In this document: positions 24,490 to 33,105 of the stretch, piece after piece | Position numbering within the stretch: position 1 is the first letter of the stretch | Layout of the letters: each line of letters starts with the position of its first letter | Origin: Natronoarchaeum mannanilyticum | GTDB lineage: Archaea; Halobacteriota; Halobacteria; Halobacteriales; Natronoarchaeaceae | DNA: 56,560 nt | Direction of reading: 5' to 3' | Assembly: GCF_039522665.1 (NCBI RefSeq) | Contig: NZ_BAAADV010000001.1 | Coordinates: 1,381,232-1,437,791, forward strand | Position numbers and translations under genes: made by a program | Notes under the pieces: model-generated | Told to the model about the DNA's origin: nothing | The model's database searches: none | The model's input: only the letters and a program-made list of their open reading frames with translations

Positions 24490-24558
24490 TTATTTCAGCT
24501 CCGTGTCTCAGTACACGGAATCGTTCCGTATATACAGGAAATACACATACTCGCCTAT

Positions 24559-24732
24559 ATGCCCAAGATAAGCGTCGAAATTCCGCAGGAGCTCCTCGCG
24601 GATCTCGACGATCACGTCGGCGACGACGGCAAGTACGTCAACCGCAGCGAGGCCGTGCGGGCCTCGATCCGGAAGAATCTCGATATTTTAGACGAGATCG
24701 ACGAGCGGCACGGCCGACTGGACGAAGAGTAG
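24559..24732 (+). CDS. CopG-type ribbon-helix-helix protein (57 aa)
   Basis: MPKISVEIPQELLADLDDHV gives the DNA-contacting strand and first helix. KYVNRSEAVRASIRKNLDIL gives the second helix with the NRSEAVR turn typical of CopG/MetJ-type dimeric regulators. The C-terminus is a short charged tail. AT-rich promoter boxes (CCGTATATACAGG, about 24527-24539) precede it by about 25 nt. No toxin gene is adjacent, so it is more likely a stand-alone regulator than an antitoxin. Targets unknown. Confidence 0.8.
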   Translation: MPKISVEIPQELLADLDDHVGDDGKYVNRSEAVRASIRKNLDILDEIDERHGRLDEE

Positions 24733-24768
24733 CGACACTGCGGCGGCCCGGAAACGGACCGGTTCGAC

Positions 24769-25536
24769 TCAGTCGATCCGCTCGGCGAAGCCGAACCGCT
24801 CTTTGATCTCGTCGACGCGGATCCGCACCGTCTCGCCGGTCTCGGCGCCGGGGACGAACAGCCGGAACCCCTCGACGCTGGCGATGCCGTCGCCCTCGCC
24901 GCCGACGTCCTCGATCTCGACTTCCAGTTCGTCGCCGGGACTGACCGGCGCAGTCAGGCGTCCCTTCGCGACGAGGTACACCTCGGAGGATTCCTCGCGG
25001 CTGGCGTCGGGCGCCATCGTCCGGACGTACTTGAACTCCTCGTCGATGTCCTCGCGCAGCGGGTCGACGTCTTGCCCCTGGAAGATCTTCGTCGCGAAGT
25101 CGCCGCCGCTGTCGAGCACTTCCAGCGCCGTCTCGAACGCTTGGCGGGCGAGGTGGGCCGAGCGCGCGGCGTCGAGGTTGTACTCGCCGGTCATGTTCGG
25201 CGCCATGTCCGAGACGACCGCGTCGACTTTGCCCGCAGCTTCGACGACTTCCTCGCGCGTGGACTCCTCGGTCATGTCGCCCCGGACGTACTCGACTTGC
25301 GCATCGGCCTCGACGTCGTCGATCCGCTGGCGGTCGACGCCGATAACGGTCCCCTCGGCGCCGACCTTCTCGGCGGCGACCTCCATCCACCCGCCGGGCG
25401 CCGCGCCGAGGTCGACGACGGTGTCGCCCTCCTCGATGAGATTCTCCGCGGCGTCGAGCTGCTTGAGCTTGTAGGCCGAGCGGGCGCGGTACCCCTCCTG
25501 CTTGGCCTTGTTGTAGTAGTGGTCTTTTCCAGCCAT
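24769..25536 (-). CDS. rlmE: RlmE/FtsJ-type 23S rRNA 2'-O-methyltransferase with TRAM domain
   Basis: A 255-aa protein. Residues 1-200 are the FtsJ methyltransferase: GYRARSAYKLKQLDAA, SAM-binding VVDLGAAPGGWMEV, and catalytic K-D-K-E residues around YRARSAYKL, SDMAPNMTGEY, ATKIFQG and SEVYLVA. Residues about 200-250 form a TRAM RNA-binding domain (PVSPGDELEVEIEDVGGEGDG), a fusion typical of archaea. It should methylate the ribose of the 23S A-loop uridine. The ATG at 25536 gives the usual MAGKDHYYNKAKQEGYR start. Confidence 0.94.
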   Translation of the reverse strand: MAGKDHYYNKAKQEGYRARSAYKLKQLDAAENLIEEGDTVVDLGAAPGGWMEVAAEKVGAEGTVIGVDRQRIDDVEADAQVEYVRGDMTEESTREEVVEAAGKVDAVVSDMAPNMTGEYNLDAARSAHLARQAFETALEVLDSGGDFATKIFQGQDVDPLREDIDEEFKYVRTMAPDASREESSEVYLVAKGRLTAPVSPGDELEVEIEDVGGEGDGIASVEGFRLFVPGAETGETVRIRVDEIKERFGFAERID

Positions 25537-25612
25537 CTGATTGCCTGCAGTTGTCCGTCAGCGGGTTTACGCGCTTCGCTTGGCAGTTCGGCCGACGCGC
25601 CGCTCCCACCGG

Positions 25613-25816
25613 TTACAGCCACCGGCGAACGATCGACGCCGCCGCGGCGACCACAACCGCACCGACGCCGAGCAGCCACGCCGGCGAGCCGGTCGGCGCA
25701 CCCAATGTGCCGCCCTGGCTCCCATAGTACACCGTGTACGCCGCGACGGCGACGCCAGCGAGCAGTACCGTGGCCGCGATCGGCGAGTCGCGCGCGTCCG
25801 AGAGCGTGACTCTCAT
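25613..25816 (-). CDS. Small membrane protein (67 aa)
   Basis: Starts [12 protein letters not shown] with two hydrophobic segments (about 12-32 and 45-63) and ends in a basic VRRWL. No family recognised. The ATG at 25816 is preferred over one 24 nt upstream because a TATA-like CTTTTAATG box lies about 28 nt before it, fitting a leaderless transcript. The promoter region is shared with the divergent PCNA gene. Confidence 0.6.
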   Translation of the reverse strand: MRVTLSDARDSPIAATVLLAGVAVAAYTVYYGSQGGTLGAPTGSPAWLLGVGAVVVAAAASIVRRWL

Positions 25817-25908
25817 GCCTATTAGTTGGGATTTTGACATTAAAAGCCTTTGACGGGCAGGCCGCCTCGGCTGCGGACGCCTCGCACGCGCGAGCGCGAA
25901 CGCGGGGG

Positions 25909-25916
25909 TTTTTATG
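25909..25916 (+). promoter_or_regulatory. TATA box of the PCNA gene
   Basis: TTTTTATG centred about 29 nt before the pcn ATG. The spacing predicts a leaderless mRNA. Confidence 0.55.
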
Positions 25917-25941
25917 TCGGGGCGCTAAAAATCCGACCAAT

Positions 25942-26685
25942 ATGTTCAAGGCGATCGTCAGCGCCGAGACGCTGGGGACGGCGCTGGATTCGGTGAGCGT
26001 GCTGGTCGACGAGTGCAAGATCCACCTCGAAGAGGACGGCATCGCCATCCGCGCGGTCGACCCCGCGAACGTCGGCATGGTCGATCTCTCGCTCGACGCC
26101 GCGGCGTTCGAGTCCTACGAGGCCGACGGCGGCCTCATCGGCGTCAACCTCTCTCGACTCGAAGACATCGTGGGGATGGCCGACTCCGGCCAGCTCGTCG
26201 AGCTCGAACTCGACGAGGAGACGCGCAAGCTCCACATCCAGATCGACGGGCTAGAGTACACGCTGGCGCTGATCGATCCCGATTCGATCCGCCAGGAGCC
26301 CGACATCCCGGATCTCGACCTGCCCGCCGAGATCGTCATCGAGGGCGCCGACATCAACCGCGCGGTGACTGCCGCCGACATGGTGTCCGACCACATTGCG
26401 CTGGGCGTCGACGCCGACGCGGAGATGTTCTACGTCGAGGCCGAGGGCGACACCGACGACGTCCGCCTGGAGCTCGACCGCGAGGACCTGATCGACCTGC
26501 AGGCCGGCGCGGCCCGCTCGCTGTTCAGCCTCGACTACCTCAAGGACATGAACAAGGCGATCGCCAAGGACGGCGAGGTCACCACGGAGCTCGGCGAGGA
26601 GTTCCCCGTCAAGATGCACTTCGACATCGCCGAGGGGCAGGGCAACGTCACGTTCATGCTCGCGCCGCGGATCCAGAGCGACTGA
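25942..26685 (+). CDS. pcn: PCNA sliding clamp
   Basis: A 247-aa homotrimeric DNA polymerase sliding clamp. The N-terminal domain begins [20 protein letters not shown] and the centre loop region reads [22 protein letters not shown]. The C-terminal domain has [14 protein letters not shown] and the PCNA signature ending [21 protein letters not shown]. Length and domain order are standard for archaeal PCNA. It anchors polymerases, Fen1, ligase and other repair factors. The primase subunit gene priL is about 2 kb downstream on the same strand, so this is a replication-biased neighbourhood. Confidence 0.97.
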   Translation: MFKAIVSAETLGTALDSVSVLVDECKIHLEEDGIAIRAVDPANVGMVDLSLDAAAFESYEADGGLIGVNLSRLEDIVGMADSGQLVELELDEETRKLHIQIDGLEYTLALIDPDSIRQEPDIPDLDLPAEIVIEGADINRAVTAADMVSDHIALGVDADAEMFYVEAEGDTDDVRLELDREDLIDLQAGAARSLFSLDYLKDMNKAIAKDGEVTTELGEEFPVKMHFDIAEGQGNVTFMLAPRIQSD

Positions 26686-26850
26686 GCTGCCGGGTTTCGC
26701 CCGTTTTCACTCGCTGAGTACGGAAGCGTTCTTTATGTCCGTCCCGTCGCAAGGTTCGGGTAGGTAGCCCGGTTCCCCGCCCGCCGCGGAACGACCGCAC
26801 CGCATCCGCCGTAGAACCGGATCGCACCGCATCCACAACTTGACACATCC

Positions 26851-27810
26851 ATGACCACGACCATCGCCGTCAGCGACACGCCGTTCGTCAAACAGGACGT
26901 CGTCAGCGAGGAGCTCGCCCCGATCGACCACGAACTCGTCCCGATTCCCACGGGGGACCGGGAGGCCATCGTCGACGCCGATCCCGAGGCGCTCGTCCTC
27001 GACGTCAACACCGGCGTCGACGCCGAGCTCGTCGAGCGACTCGACGACCTCAAAATCGTCGCCCGCGCCGGCACTGGCTTCGACAACGTCGACGTCGAAG
27101 CCTGCGAGGACGCCGGCGTCACCGTCGTCAACGTCCCCGGCTACTCCACGAACGAGGTGGCGACCCACGCGTTCTCTCTGCTGCTGGCCTGTCGCCGCAC
27201 GCTCGTCGAGTACGACCGCGAGGTGAAGGCCGGCGAGTGGAACTGGATGCCCGACCGTCCGTTCCCCCGCTTCTACGGCTCCACGCTCGGCGTCGTCTCC
27301 TTCGGGACGATCGCCCGGCGGCTCGCCGATCTCACCGCGGGGTTCGACCTCGATCTGGTCGTCTACGACCCCTACGTCGACGAGGAAACGACCGACGAGT
27401 ACGACGCCGACCTCGTCGATTTCGAGGAACTGCTCGATCGGGCCGACGCCGTGACGATCCACGCCCCGCTCACCGAGGAGACTCGCGGGATGTTCGACGC
27501 CGCGGCCTTCGAGCGCCTGGCCGATCACGCGATCGTCGTCAACGTCGGTCGGGGCGGCATCGTCGACGAGGACGCCCTTTACGAGGCGCTCGTCGACCGG
27601 GAGATCTTCGGCGCCGGGATCGACGTCATGGACGACGAGCCCCCGACCGGCTCCCCGCTGCTCGAACGGGACGACGTCGTCCTGACGCCCCACGCGGCGT
27701 GGTACTCCGCGGACTCCCACCAGGAGCTCAACGAGATCGTCGCGGGCGACGTCCGGCGCGTGTTACAGGGCAAAGAGCCCGAGAACCCCGTCGAGCCGAA
27801 AGGCTGGTGA
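26851..27810 (+). CDS. D-isomer-specific 2-hydroxyacid dehydrogenase
   Basis: A 319-aa NAD(P)-dependent oxidoreductase of the C-terminal-binding-protein/phosphoglycerate dehydrogenase class. The catalytic triad is evident: Arg in NVGRGGIVDEDAL, Glu in MDDEPPTGSPL and His in LTPHAAWYS. Substrate-lobe motif is ARAGTGFDNVDVEAC. The Rossmann loop reads LGVVSFGTIARRL, so the middle Gly of GxGxxG is Ser and the last is Ala, an unusual variant that may affect cofactor binding. There is no C-terminal ACT domain, so it is not a regulated SerA. The substrate is unknown. A TATA-like TTCTTTATG near 26728-26736 implies a leader of roughly 90 nt with two copies of CGCACCGCATCC. Confidence 0.88.
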   Translation: MTTTIAVSDTPFVKQDVVSEELAPIDHELVPIPTGDREAIVDADPEALVLDVNTGVDAELVERLDDLKIVARAGTGFDNVDVEACEDAGVTVVNVPGYSTNEVATHAFSLLLACRRTLVEYDREVKAGEWNWMPDRPFPRFYGSTLGVVSFGTIARRLADLTAGFDLDLVVYDPYVDEETTDEYDADLVDFEELLDRADAVTIHAPLTEETRGMFDAAAFERLADHAIVVNVGRGGIVDEDALYEALVDREIFGAGIDVMDDEPPTGSPLLERDDVVLTPHAAWYSADSHQELNEIVAGDVRRVLQGKEPENPVEPKGW

Positions 27811-27864
27811 GATCGGACTCCGTGCGCTCGGCCGACGAGTTCTGACGCCGACGCCGCGCGAGAA

Positions 27865-28452
27865 TTACACGTTCCGGTCGATGATCGACTTCGCCGCGGT
27901 CGCCTTCTCCTTCCAGCCGTACCCCTGCTCGTACACGTGGCGTTTGCTGTCGACGAGCTCCTCGGGGCTGGACTCCTCGAAGCCGCCGCGCGCCCACGTC
28001 CCGGTCTCGTGGAGCCACTCGACGACGTTCTCCCGGGTTTCGTCCCACGAGAGGCCGACCATCTCGTACCACGCGATCAGCGCGAACACGCTGTTGTCGT
28101 GACAGCCCGGGACGCTGCCTTTCTCGTAGATAGTCTTGATCGGGTCGTGGGTCGGCGTGCTGACTCGCTCCTTGCGCTCTTCGGGCGTGAGCAGTTCGAG
28201 CACGTCGTCGTTCTCGCGCACCCGGTGCTCGCGGCGCAACTGGTCGAGCGCGGCGGCGTGGAGGCCGCTCCAGCGCCCGTCGACGGCCTCCCGGAGCGCC
28301 GGCTCCGGCCGGGGCTCGGCGGAGAGCACGGCGAGCACGTCGATGTAGGCTTTCTCGACGGACTCCCAGTCGGCTCCCGAGAACCGGCAACCCGGCTCGT
28401 GGAGGTCGTTAGTCGTCCGACAGCCTGGACAGGGGTACCCGAAGTACGGCAC
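27865..28452 (-). CDS. Zinc-ribbon haloarchaeal protein with a primase-C-like helical domain
   Basis: About 195 aa from the GTG at 28452 (VPYFGYPCPGCRTTNDLHEPGC); an ATG at 28521 would add 23 residues containing another CEPC pair. The N-terminus has a C-x2-C...C zinc site. The C-terminal half (PGCHDNSVFALIAWYEMVGLSWDETRENVVEWLHETG and the end YEQGYGWKEKATAAKSII, key parts only) resembles the helical PriCT domain that follows primase/polymerase cores in plasmid and viral replication proteins. No catalytic primase core is present. It is divergent from priL, 136 nt away. The function is unknown; a link to replication is inferred. Confidence 0.72.
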   Translation of the reverse strand: MPYFGYPCPGCRTTNDLHEPGCRFSGADWESVEKAYIDVLAVLSAEPRPEPALREAVDGRWSGLHAAALDQLRREHRVRENDDVLELLTPEERKERVSTPTHDPIKTIYEKGSVPGCHDNSVFALIAWYEMVGLSWDETRENVVEWLHETGTWARGGFEESSPEELVDSKRHVYEQGYGWKEKATAAKSIIDRNV

Positions 28453-28588
28453 AACACGCGTTGCTACGCACGGTTCGCAAAAAGGATGCCGATTGTTTAC
28501 TGCGGGCCCGAACGCGGCCATCAGCTAACTGGTACGTACTCCGAACCAACCGGGCGTTTTATCGGGGACCGACCGAAACGGCAGGGCG

Positions 28589-29641
28589 ATGAAGCGGCTC
28601 CACGCGCGGTACCCCTTCCTCGATTCGGCCCGGGAGGCCGTCGAGACCGCCGAGGTCGACCTCGCCGAGCTGGTGCTCCGCGAGGATTCCGCGGCGGTCG
28701 ACCGGGCGGTCGAGCGCGTCGACGCCGCGCTCGCCGAGGACTCGGTCGGCCAGCCCCACCGGCGAACGCGGGTCGAACTGCTGTCGTACCCGATCGCGCG
28801 GGTGCTGGTCTCGCTGGTCGACGAGCCGATGCTCCAGCGCAAGTACGCCCACGCCGAGGCGGCGACCGCCCGCGAGCGCTTCGAGGCCGACGTCGACGAC
28901 GACGCCGAACTCAAGAGCGCGAGCGGCGGCCGGATGACGACCGAGCGGCTGCTCGCGGAGTTCGACCTCGCGGACGACGTCCGATCGATCGACGACGACC
29001 GCTATCTCGTGGCGGTGGGACCGTACCTCCGGCTTTCGGGCGGACTCGACGGCGAGGAGTGGCGCCTGGCGACGCGCGCGCTCCGGGACGGCGAGGTGCC
29101 GGTCGACGAGGCCGAACTCCGGGAGCTGCTGGAGGCGGCGATCCGCGAGCGGGTCGCCGACGGCCTCCCGCTGTCGGTGCCCGAGCCGATCGCCGAGGGG
29201 CTCGCCGACGCCGTCGAGCGCATCGAGGACTCGCTGGCCGACCGCGAGCTGCGCCACGACTTCGACGCCGTCGTTCCCTCGCTGTTCCCGCCCTGCGTGC
29301 GCGCGCTGCTCGAACGGATCGACGACGGCGAGTCGCTCGACGAACCGGGCCGGTTCGCGCTGACGGCGTTCCTGACCAGCCTCGGGATGGCGCCCGACGC
29401 CGCGGCGGACCTGGCGGCCGGCGCGGCCGACGCCGGCGAGTCGGTCCGCTATCAGGCCGCCCACCTCGGCGACGAGGAGGATCCCGGCTACGCGCCGCCC
29501 AGCTGCGCATCGATGGCGGAGTACGGACTCTGCGTCGACAAAGACGAACTCTGCGAGGAGATCGACCACCCGATCACGTACTACGACCGGCGGCTCGACG
29601 ACGCCGACGGGGCCGACGCGGCCGCGGCGGCGAACGAGTAG
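28589..29641 (+). CDS. priL: DNA primase large subunit PriL
   Basis: A 350-aa non-catalytic primase subunit that carries a [4Fe-4S] cluster and helps PriS start and hand over primers. The N-terminal helical domain reads MKRLHARYPFLDSAREAVE and LLSYPIARVLVSLVDEPML. The C-terminal Fe-S domain supplies four spaced cysteines: LFPPCVRALL, PPSCASMAEYGLCVDKDELC (key Cys in PPSC, GLC, ELC). HPITYYDRRL at the end is family-typical. The Ala/Asp-rich C-terminal tail is a halophilic addition. PriS is not in the window. Confidence 0.93.
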   Translation: MKRLHARYPFLDSAREAVETAEVDLAELVLREDSAAVDRAVERVDAALAEDSVGQPHRRTRVELLSYPIARVLVSLVDEPMLQRKYAHAEAATARERFEADVDDDAELKSASGGRMTTERLLAEFDLADDVRSIDDDRYLVAVGPYLRLSGGLDGEEWRLATRALRDGEVPVDEAELRELLEAAIRERVADGLPLSVPEPIAEGLADAVERIEDSLADRELRHDFDAVVPSLFPPCVRALLERIDDGESLDEPGRFALTAFLTSLGMAPDAAADLAAGAADAGESVRYQAAHLGDEEDPGYAPPSCASMAEYGLCVDKDELCEEIDHPITYYDRRLDDADGADAAAAANE

Positions 29642-29643
29642 TA

Positions 29644-29895
29644 TCAGGCCAGTTCCGGCGTTTCTTCGTCGTCGTTCCCGCCGGCTCCCGTCACCTTCGT
29701 CGCGAGCACGTAGCCGACGACGGCCATCGAGAAGATGAATGCGATGATCGTGCCGACCAGCATCTGTCCGCCCTGCGTCGAGAGACCGTCGTTCGTCGAG
29801 TAGGTCGCGCCGATCGCCATCATCGCGCCGATCATCACCGCGAGCGCCCCGATGGAGACGACGATGTTGATTTTCTGCTCGCGATCTAGGTCCAT
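29644..29895 (-). CDS. Small two-span membrane protein (83 aa)
   Basis: MDLDREQKINIVVSIGALAV starts the first hydrophobic segment (about 10-30), a polar loop (YSTNDGLSTQGGQ) follows, and the second segment spans about 45-67 before an acidic tail. It resembles short uncharacterised haloarchaeal membrane proteins found beside priL. Stop codons of the two convergent genes are 2 nt apart. Confidence 0.7.
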   Translation of the reverse strand: MDLDREQKINIVVSIGALAVMIGAMMAIGATYSTNDGLSTQGGQMLVGTIIAFIFSMAVVGYVLATKVTGAGGNDDEETPELA

Positions 29896-29975
29896 AGTCG
29901 GAGGAACCGCCGGACCGGCAAAAAGCGCTTCGATGAGGGCGGCGATCTCGGTCGGAGAGCGGTCGCGACTGCACT

Positions 29976-30049
29976 CGAAACGAAGGGGGTGACGGAGCGG
30001 TGTATTTGGAGTTTCAGACGCTCTGTCTGCCGTTCACCCCATCGTTTCG
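29976..30049 (+). repeat. Large nested inverted repeat upstream of the SWIM gene
   Basis: The left arm CGAAACGAAGGGGGTGACGG (29976-29995) pairs with CCGTTCACCCCATCGTTTCG (30030-30049) apart from about three positions when one offset base is allowed. The 34-nt centre contains a second hairpin, CAGAC (30015-30019) with GTCTG (30025-30029). A T-rich TATA-like GTGTATTTGG lies between the arms at 30000-30009. Confidence 0.6.
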
Positions 30050-30088
30050 ACTGGAAGACTTACCCGTCCGGAGCCCCTACGAGTACGC

Positions 30089-30844
30089 ATGACGCAAACC
30101 GAACACACAGGCGCGTCAGACCGGCGACGCGGGCGGACGGCGGGCGGCGCGAGCGGGGAGTTCGATCAGCGAACGCGGCGGGCGCTCTCCGAGCGGATGG
30201 CCGTGACGCCTCTCGGCGGGGGCACCTACGAGGTCGCCACGGAGAGCGACCACAGCTACGTGGTCGACCTCGAAGGCGGGCGGTGTACCTGTCCCGATCA
30301 CACCTACCGCGGCGCGCGGTGCAAGCATCTCCGGCGCGTGGCGATCGACGTCTCGGAGGGGCTGCTCCCGCCGCCGGGACGGGCGGCCGCCGAGTGTGAG
30401 GTCTGCGGCGCCGAACTGTTCGTCGACGAGAACGCTCCGGGACCGCATCTCTGTGCAGATCACGAGTTCGACGTCGGCGACGAGGCGTACGACCGCAACA
30501 CCGGCGACCGCGTGCTCATCGTAGCGCCGCCCGCGGGTCGGGCCGACGAGGTGGCGATCCGGCACGGGCGAACCGTCGCAGATCACTACTCGAACGCAGA
30601 GTATCCGGACGACGACGCCGTCGTCGCCGCGGTGTACGCCCAGTCGGTCCGGATCACCGAGGATGGCGCCGTCCCCTCGGAACTGACAGTCTACTCGTTC
30701 CCGCGCTCGCGGCTCTCGCAGGAGCCGGTCGAGCGGGCGTCGAACGCGGAGCGGCGTCCGGACGACGCCGACGGACGGCGCCGGAACGGCGCCGAGTCGC
30801 AGTCGCGCGACGCGGAGCAGCGCAGCCTCGGCGCGTCGCGCTAA
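30089..30844 (+). CDS. SWIM zinc-finger protein
   Basis: A 251-aa protein. The SWIM motif C-x-C-x9-C-x-H is complete: C66-T-C68 in GGRCTCPDHTY and C78-K-H80 in RCKHLRRVAI. A second zinc pair follows (CEVCGAELF with LCADH). The middle section (FDVGDEAYDRNTGDRVLIVAPP) looks like a small beta domain, and the last 60 residues are disordered and Arg/Asp/Glu-rich. SWIM fingers bind DNA or proteins and in archaea often accompany helicases or recombination mediators. No partner is fused here. A large nested inverted repeat lies in its upstream region. Confidence 0.85.
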   Translation: MTQTEHTGASDRRRGRTAGGASGEFDQRTRRALSERMAVTPLGGGTYEVATESDHSYVVDLEGGRCTCPDHTYRGARCKHLRRVAIDVSEGLLPPPGRAAAECEVCGAELFVDENAPGPHLCADHEFDVGDEAYDRNTGDRVLIVAPPAGRADEVAIRHGRTVADHYSNAEYPDDDAVVAAVYAQSVRITEDGAVPSELTVYSFPRSRLSQEPVERASNAERRPDDADGRRRNGAESQSRDAEQRSLGASR

Positions 30845-30853
30845 CGTTCTTCT

Positions 30854-32176
30854 CTAGTCGTTTTCCCGCTGCTCGATCTCCACGTCGACGCCGTCTGCGG
30901 GGTGCATCGTCAGCGAGCCGCGCAGCTCCAGCTCTCCGTCGTCGACCCGGTTCAGTCGGTACTCGCTCGCGATGGTCGCCAGCACGATCGTCGCCTCGGT
31001 CAGCGAGAACTGCTTGCCGATGCAGGAGCGAGGGCCGGCGCCGAACGGGAAGTACGCGTACGTGGGATGGTCAGAGTCGTCCCAGCGCTCCGGTTTGAAC
31101 GTCTCGGGGTCCTCGAAGTACCGCGGATCGCGGTGGGTCGCCCACTGGGATAGCATCACGAGCGACTCCGCGGGCACCTCGTACCCCTCGATCTCGATGT
31201 CCTGGTCGGGCTGACGGAACATCGCGTACACCGGCGGGTACAGCCGCATCGCCTCGTCGAGCATCTTTCGGACGTAGGTGAGCTCCCGGACGTCCGCGAA
31301 CGTCGGCCGGCCGTCGACGACGGCGTCGACCTCCTCGTGGACCTTCCGCTCGGCCTCGGGATGTTCCGAGAGCAGGTACCAGCCGTAGGTCAGCGCCAGC
31401 GCGGTCGTGTCGTGGCCCGCCAGCAGCATCGTCATCAGCTCGTCGCGGATCTGTCGGTCGCCGATCTCGCCGTCCCGTCGCGCCCGGAGCAGGATCGACA
31501 GCAGATCGTCGCGCTCCTCGATCGAGTCCCGGCGTTCGGCGACGATCTCGTCGATCACGTCCTCCAGATTCTCGATGGCGGCGTGGTACTCTCTGTTTTC
31601 CGGCGTGGGCAGCCAGTCGGGGACGACGGCGCGACGCGGATCCGGTTCGAAGCGCCGCCCCAGCGGCTCCAGGTTTTTCTGGACGACCCGGGTGCGCGCC
31701 GGCCCGAGGTCGGCGCCGAACATCGCGTCGACGATGATGCCGACGGTGAGCCGCGCCATCTCGGCCTCGACGTCGCGCACCTCGCCGGGCGCCCAGCGCT
31801 CGATCAACGATTCGGTGCGCTCGGCCATCATGTCCGCCAGATCGGCGACTCGGTCGGGCGCGAACGCGGGCTGGGCGAGCTGGCGCATCTCGCGCCAGAA
31901 CGGCCCCTCGCTCAGGAGCAACCCCTGGCCCAGCAGCTCCTCCATCGCGTCGGTCTGGAAGTCGGGCTTGCGGAACCGGTCGGCGTCGTTCACCAGCACC
32001 TGCTCGACGGCGGTCGGCGTCGTGAACAGGTACGTCTGCTGGCGGCCCAGCCGGAACGTCGCGACGTCGCCGTAGGCGTCGCGCATGTCGGTCGCGAACC
32101 GGAACGGGTCGCGGGCGTAGTACGGCGTCGCGCCCACCAGCGGGAGGTCCTGGGGTCCGGGCGGCTGTGGGTGCAT
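30854..32176 (-). CDS. Cytochrome P450 monooxygenase
   Basis: A 440-aa soluble P450. The I-helix oxygen-binding motif AGHDTT is at about 253-258, the ExxR motif (DEAMRLYPPVY) near 308-311, PERW in the meander, and the heme loop FPFGAGPRSCIGKQFSL places the Cys ligand at about 385. No membrane anchor is present. The overall sequence resembles the bacterial/archaeal CYP class that oxidises fatty acids or terpenoids; no redox partner or pathway gene is adjacent. The ATG at 32176 (MHPQPPGPQDLPLVG) is chosen: a T-rich box GTTCTTTGC about 29 nt upstream fits a leaderless transcript, while the earlier ATG at 32203 lies inside that box. Confidence 0.93.
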   Translation of the reverse strand: MHPQPPGPQDLPLVGATPYYARDPFRFATDMRDAYGDVATFRLGRQQTYLFTTPTAVEQVLVNDADRFRKPDFQTDAMEELLGQGLLLSEGPFWREMRQLAQPAFAPDRVADLADMMAERTESLIERWAPGEVRDVEAEMARLTVGIIVDAMFGADLGPARTRVVQKNLEPLGRRFEPDPRRAVVPDWLPTPENREYHAAIENLEDVIDEIVAERRDSIEERDDLLSILLRARRDGEIGDRQIRDELMTMLLAGHDTTALALTYGWYLLSEHPEAERKVHEEVDAVVDGRPTFADVRELTYVRKMLDEAMRLYPPVYAMFRQPDQDIEIEGYEVPAESLVMLSQWATHRDPRYFEDPETFKPERWDDSDHPTYAYFPFGAGPRSCIGKQFSLTEATIVLATIASEYRLNRVDDGELELRGSLTMHPADGVDVEIEQREND

Positions 32177-32262
32177 CTCACCGGAGCTTTGACTGGAGAG
32201 CAAAGAACCGCACGCAGGTTAGATCACTTACACGACCGGTCGTCCGGCCGCACCGCGACGCG

Positions 32263-32688
32263 CTACTCCCCGACGTCGTCCAGCCGCGCCTGGCTGGAGT
32301 GGCCGGTCAGCTCGTCGAAATCGGTCCCCTCCGAGAGCGCAGTCTCTTTCTTGACGCGGTAGTTGCCGCCGTCGGTCGTATAGAGGTCCGCCGGGTGGAA
32401 GAAGTACCAGTCCTCGCGGTCGAACCGGACGCCGATGCGGGGCTTGGCGCCGAAGTTCTGGGAGAAATAGACCAGCGCCTCGACCTCCTCGCCGGTGAGG
32501 TAGATCGGATCTCCCGAACTGGATTTGGCTTCGATCGCGTAGAAGTCCTCGCCGTTGCCCGCCAGCGCGTCGGGCAGCTCGCGCTCGGTCGCGCTCCCGC
32601 TGGCCGGCGCGCGCATCACCGCGAAGCCGGCCTCGTCGAGCCTGTTGACGAGCTCGCGCTCGCGCCGGTCGCCTTTCGCGTTCGACAT
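32263..32688 (-). CDS. hjc: Holliday junction resolvase Hjc
   Basis: A 141-aa archaeal junction resolvase. [40 protein letters not shown] is present; its key points are the [12 protein letters not shown] start, the catalytic Asp in [13 protein letters not shown] and the E-x-K pair of the nuclease core. It cuts four-way junctions as a dimer. The C-terminus has an acidic halophilic tail. It follows a 48-aa acidic protein gene on the same strand, 144 nt upstream. Confidence 0.93.
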   Translation of the reverse strand: MSNAKGDRRERELVNRLDEAGFAVMRAPASGSATERELPDALAGNGEDFYAIEAKSSSGDPIYLTGEEVEALVYFSQNFGAKPRIGVRFDREDWYFFHPADLYTTDGGNYRVKKETALSEGTDFDELTGHSSQARLDDVGE

Positions 32689-32832
32689 TAGCGGTAGGTG
32701 GGTGCGGTCGCTCTTGAACCCAGTGGTCCGATCGGGCGACGGGGCGGCGGTCCCCGCGGATCGTCGGCGCGTTCCGACGCCGCGGTCGACTGCTCGACGC
32801 CGCCGATCGCCCGCCCGACGCCGACGTCCCGC

Positions 32833-32979
32833 TCAGTCGTCGTCCGGCCCCAGCGAGATGCCGCACCGTAACTCCGCGCGGTCCGAGACCTCCGCGTCGA
32901 CGGCCGCCGATTCCGCGTCGGCGTCGTCCGCGGTCGTTTCCTCGCCCGATTCGGCGTCCTCGCCCTGCTCAACGGACAT
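32833..32979 (-). CDS. Small acidic protein (48 aa)
   Basis: MSVEQGEDAESGEETTADDA begins an acidic, disordered stretch ending in AELRCGISLGPDDD, whose single Cys in RCGISLG looks like a conserved tail. A TATA box (GGTATAACA on the minus strand near 33004-33012) sits about 29 nt before the ATG, which supports real expression as a leaderless mRNA. Function unknown. Confidence 0.5.
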   Translation of the reverse strand: MSVEQGEDAESGEETTADDADAESAAVDAEVSDRAELRCGISLGPDDD

Positions 32980-33105
32980 ACGTTTCTCCTTCGAGTAGCT
33001 ACCCATTGTTATACCGCAATTAACTGGGACGTAACTGGCACGTTTCTGGAGGTAGGCGGTAGGTACTCGGCTCGGAAAGAACGGGTCCGAAAGCGTCCGC
33101 GGTTC

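Noticed and set aside
24559-24732. Toxin-antitoxin pair around the CopG-type gene
   Set aside because: No second small gene accompanies it; the next gene is the rRNA methyltransferase on the other strand.
26796-26834. Two copies of CGCACCGCATCC in the leader of the dehydrogenase gene
   Set aside because: Short and GC-rich; within the level of chance repeats in this genome, with no other structure.
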